From positions 4,154,001-4,218,000 of the forward strand of contig NC_062247.1 of assembly GCF_905475465.1 (NCBI RefSeq): 64,000 nt of DNA. Reading direction: 5' to 3'. A model generated the notes under the pieces. It did not search any database. It was given only the letters and a program-made list of their open reading frames with translations, and was not told where the DNA came from. Position 1 is the stretch's first letter. Every line of letters starts with the position of its first letter. Positions 60,090-64,000 of the stretch are shown in pieces. The position numbers and the translations under genes are program-made. Origin of the DNA: Pieris napi. Lineage: Eukaryota; Arthropoda; Insecta; Lepidoptera; Pieridae.

Positions 60090-60320
60090 CTGTTTCACAA
60101 TGTATGGATAAAGTACCAAATAGCTATGCAACATATAAATTATTTGGAAGATAAATTGTGCTATTTGACACCTCATCGGACTCATAACTTATGATGGACT
60201 TTATGTGACGAATAGCGCTATCTGACAGTCGTGAAACGCAACAATAGCGTTTATCCTACCAATAAGTCATAAATAGCTAATTTGGAACATATTAGAACGT
60301 ATCCGTATATTGTGAAACAG
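60090..60320. mobile_element. 231-bp TIR MITE
   Basis: The left end CTGTTTCACAATGTATGGAT is inverted at the right (ATCCGTATATTGTGAAACAG). ACCCT lies outside both ends (60085-60089, 60321-60325). Internal inverted text (CAAATAGCTAT / ATAGCTAATTTG). Non-coding. Confidence 0.7.
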
Positions 60321-60325
60321 ACCCT

Positions 60326-61750
60326 AAGGAAGATAAGTGATTCTTATCTACTCTACATCTTTCGTGTCAACCTTATTTTTTTACACGTTAAGTAAAATAA
60401 AACTAAGACCGGTTTCTGTTTGATGTATTTTTTTAAAGATTGTTCAGAAATTGCTCAGAAGTTCTGAATGTCCAGACTTCAGACTAACGCTAACGTACAA
60501 AAATACTGCGCAAATTCTATAAGTAAAAAAATAATGTTAATGCCGTCCTTAAGGCTTTCGTATTAAATTAAGTAAATCGTTGTAATCGTATTGAGGAAAT
60601 AGGATTATTTTTGGGCGGATATTAAATTATGACCGGAGGTGTGAGAGTTTAGATGCGGGTTCTTTTGTGGTCAGTTTTAAAGACATCATTGTGACAAATA
60701 TAGAATTATTGGTAATAAAATAAATTTTATGTGTTATTTTAATATTCGTTTAGTGATAATCACGGTCACTTAAGGGCAAGATCATATAAAAAAATCTTTG
60801 AATAAACGTTTAAACTTTATATGTATAAATAATTGTAAAATTATACAGCTCATTGAAAGTGTTTTCTCGAGCATGTTAATTTGACACGTGGCCTGGATGC
60901 GCACGCGCCGGCTAGAGGGAAATTTATTAAGAAGTGTATCCTCATTTATTTTTTAACCAAAATAATTATACCTATACCAAATGGTGTTGGTACAGTTTTT
61001 TAAAACAAATACCTTGTATCAAGTTCAGAACAAGTACAAAGAGATATGATGATATAAATTAGATTTAAAAAGGTCCTGTCGGTAAATATATTTTAAAACA
61101 TAATAGTTTTGTAATGCACCAAGAAGTGTCATCGCCTGTCTCTTCATTTAATTTCCTCTGCGTAATAGGCGCTTGTTTATTGCGAGTAATTAATTCCAAC
61201 CTTAGTTACAACATAGAATGCAAGCTGTACAAAGTATGTTAGTTATAAAAAATACTCAAAGGACATTTCGACATTAAAAACCAGATTTTTCATATTACTT
61301 AGCCTTGTCTTAGTTTTAATAACGTTGATAAATTAAAGCGAAAATTTATTGCAGAATAATAGTTAAAATATTGTTACAAGTTGGAAATGCGTAGATTTTT
61401 GAATTTCGAATATCGATAATTTAAGTGTATGTTTGATTTATAAGAAAACCCAAGTCCCAAGATGTATTCGCATTTCGTGTAAATCAATTGTTCGAATGGC
61501 CATGACCCCTCGCCACTCGTTGACGGGTATCGTCACGGAAATCATTTGTGATCTCGAAAACATCACGCTTTTTAATAAGAGCAAAACATTTTCAACTAAC
61601 AGTTATTCGTTATAAATTCTGTTCTTATATTCATCAAAATCGGTAGAGCGTTTTACGATTCGTTAAGGTAACGAATAAAAAATAATAAAAATAAGAGGTG
61701 ATTAAAATGTTGTATATATTCGGTTTTATCAATAAAAAACTATATATCAT
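60326..61750. other. 1.4 kb without a recognised gene
   Basis: Nothing recognised. The frame at 61433-61615 has no motif. Confidence 0.35.
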
Positions 61751-61859
61751 CTTTTTTTTTATTACCTGATGTTAAGTGATACCATAGACACTTATATTGT
61801 CAGAAGGCTCGCAAGTGTGTTGCAGGCTTTTAAAAAAAAATCCGTGAAGGACCCTAAGT
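61751..61859 (-). mobile_element. 3' fragment of Daphne/CR1-like LINE
   Basis: TTACCTGATGTTAAGTGATA, GAAGGCTCGCAAGTGTGTTG and CCGTGAAGGACCCTAAGT are the complement of the LINE 3' end near 11590-11715. Confidence 0.7.
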
Positions 61860-62311
61860 ATTTTAATAAAAAATATATTGGTCATATTTCGTCACCTATA
61901 CCACTTTCTTAATCTTCAATACAACTCTGTTATTTATATGCTCTTGTAATAGTCACAATTCAGACTCCTAAATTGACTTTATTTGTTAGACTTTTACTTT
62001 GTGACTCGCTTTTCTACTTGATGGAAAAACTCCGACGAGGCCAGTCGGAAAAAAGATGTTTATCCTGTAGACCAAGTTGGTTTTCACTTTGCTTTAAACT
62101 CTCGGATGGAGACTCTTTTATTACTTTTAATTTACGTGATTTCATTTAATACGTTTTCGGATAATCTCTACTTTGACTTCTTTATATACCAGAATTATAC
62201 TTCAAAATAGTTTCAATCAAATTTTAATTGGTATTTGTTGTTCTTGACTCTTGTGACGGGATAGCTGTACAAGTATAGGAATATTGATTATTTTTGTAAA
62301 AGTAAATATAT
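61860..62311. other. Non-coding stretch
   Basis: Nothing recognised. Confidence 0.35.
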
Positions 62312-62828
62312 CTAAATATATAAAAGAAAGTCGTGTTTGTTACAACACTTATAACTCGAGAACGGCTGGACCGATTGCCATGGTTTTTGATTTGTCGAAA
62401 ATATCGGATAAGTTATCGAATAACAATAAATTAATTAATTAATTTTACGAATGCAAAAACCATATGGTGCCATCTGTTGACAAAACTACGCATCATTTTA
62501 CGTTTAATTCGTGTCAGTTCAAGAAATTCCGATCTTGAGGTAAAATGAGGAGATGCATAACCATGCTTTGATCCTGATCAAAAGATGTTGGATATCAGAA
62601 AGTGCTTAACATGCAGTATCGCCATATTGACGCTAGAGAGAAGATGCCTAATGTGTAAAACTGCCATTCTTCTTTCGCAATGGCAAGCAATAAAACATTT
62701 CTGTATTTGACAAAAAAGTTGTATTAATGTAATACTGAACATTAATGAAATCCTAAAATAAGTTAAATTAAAGTAACAACGATATTATAAGGTTGTAGGG
62801 CGGAACGAAGTTAGCCAGGTCAGCTAGT
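62312..62828 (-). repeat. 'ACTAGCTGACCTGGC' retroposon-like repeat, inverted copy
   Basis: The complement of 36125-36666 along nearly its whole length (AACTCGAGAACGGCTGGACC, CATTCTTCTTTCGCAATGGC, CGAAGTTAGCCAGGTCAGCT). No coding frame. Confidence 0.85.
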
Positions 62829-64000
62829 TCTTAGTATAAATAATATACAACATACGGCAGAACTTTATCCAAGTTGAGGTTGATAATAACGCTAGATTTA
62901 GATCAGTGTATGAAGATTCGGAAGATTAATTATTATAAGAAATGAGCAGCTGCAAGCGTCCCCTTCTAACGATTGTTCCGCCAAGGGTCGTTTTAATAGG
63001 GAGCAATAGTCGGACAGCAAAAACTATTTAGACGACTCAGGTACCTTATGCTAGTCATTTGATTAATATTACGTGAACACTACGCTTTGCTTCTTAAACC
63101 GATTATGAATCGGAAAATAACGTTACTTTTGACGTGATAACGTCTTTAAAATCGTTTTAGTCGGGTGACATGTTCAGAAACTTGTGTCACACCAAAACCT
63201 CACGAGCGCGATCGCAGGTATAACGAGAGAGACCGATCTCCCGTCTCATCTCGAGCGCTGCCAGTCATTCCGTGAATGTATGAAGAAAAATGTATATCAT
63301 AGTCGAATAAGTAAACTTGTCATTTTACACCCGAAATTTATCATCAAAAGTGTGAATAAAACGATAGATGTAATTTAAAATTTGAAAAAATTGTTATCTT
63401 CATTAATTCCTTACTTCCCAAAAACTTATATCACCAATAAGGCGTTATCACGTAAACATCTCGATCGTAAACCTACTTTACAAACAACCAATAATTTTTT
63501 TTACTATACATTGCTTGCAATAGTGACATGTCCTGACTGATTTTATTATACACTCGTAGTGAATCCGATTTTGTGTTGCCAGAATTCGAACTAACCATTT
63601 AACCTGTTGCCTCACTGAGCCATGGAGCGAATGTAAATACAAAAATGTATGGTGAATGAATTGAATGCGATCAATGGCTTTGTAAAATTGACTTCGTGTT
63701 ACAGCTTGTTCACTGTTCTCTATCGTATTATTGATTTTCATTGGTTTTGTTCGCTTTTGTGTATACAATTACTCAACTATATTGCAAAATGTTGATGGAA
63801 TTCCGATTTTTATTTACGCAACAATTTGATTAAAATCTTCATTGTTTCATACGGGAATTTAGTCAACGTGCATGTGGTTAACAAGATATATCACTTGTCC
63901 AATGTATTTTAAATCGTATATCAGTTTTACTTATAATATATAATCAAAAAACCCAGAAGCACAATTGCTAGTGCGAAAACACAAAAATAATTTGCTTTTG
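62829..64000. other. Right end of window, no gene seen
   Basis: AT-rich. At 63570-63630 the minus strand has a weak tRNA-like stretch (TGGCTCAGTGAGG, AGTTCGAATTCTGGC) that may be a SINE head. No closing acceptor stem was found. Confidence 0.35.

Noticed and set aside
63570..63630. tRNA-like stretch on the minus strand
   Set aside because: Box-like text is present but I could not pair an acceptor stem or define an anticodon arm. At best a SINE head.
1..64000. CRISPR arrays, operons, ribosome binding sites and other bacterial features
   Set aside because: None seen. Introns, poly(A) signals, SINEs and LINEs show a eukaryotic nuclear sequence.

Overview
The window looks like a piece of a moth or butterfly (Lepidoptera) nuclear genome. 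It is AT-rich, its genes are split by GT-AG introns, and it carries repeat families I know from Lepidoptera: a Daphne/CR1-like LINE, tRNA-derived SINEs, LINE tails and many small TIR elements. No database search was possible. Species and order are inferred from repeat and protein resemblance.

Genes lie mainly in the left third. On the minus strand is the 5' part of a Zc3h13/Flacc homologue (m6A-writer accessory factor; 5 exons, 867-6663, C-terminus off the left edge). On the plus strand is a complete SYF1/XAB2 spliceosome protein (13227-15969). Tail-to-tail with it on the minus strand is an FBXO42-like F-box/Kelch protein (16305-18279). Head-to-head with that, on the plus strand, are the first three coding exons of a probable mitoguardin (19068-19779), whose remaining exons I could not find in the window. 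Two tRNA-Pro genes with different anticodons lie at 21985 and 22441. A GPI-anchor-type secreted protein resembling Drosophila Unzipped lies on the minus strand at 32861-34554. These genes do not form a pathway. Two of them (Flacc and XAB2) belong to nuclear RNA processing.

The rest is mostly intergenic or intronic DNA filled with transposable elements, several nested: a LINE with an open EN-RT frame inside a pogo-like TIR element (8023-11899); a 1.9 kb element with TIRs of about 430 bp inside a larger TIR element with a Myb/zeste-like pseudogene (23209-27109); two tandem retroposed repeats inside an older oppositely oriented repeat (35369-36862); twin Harbinger deletion derivatives (52948-54285); and a 2.4 kb near-perfect palindrome (47741-50167). 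From about 37 kb to the right end I see no convincing protein-coding exon.
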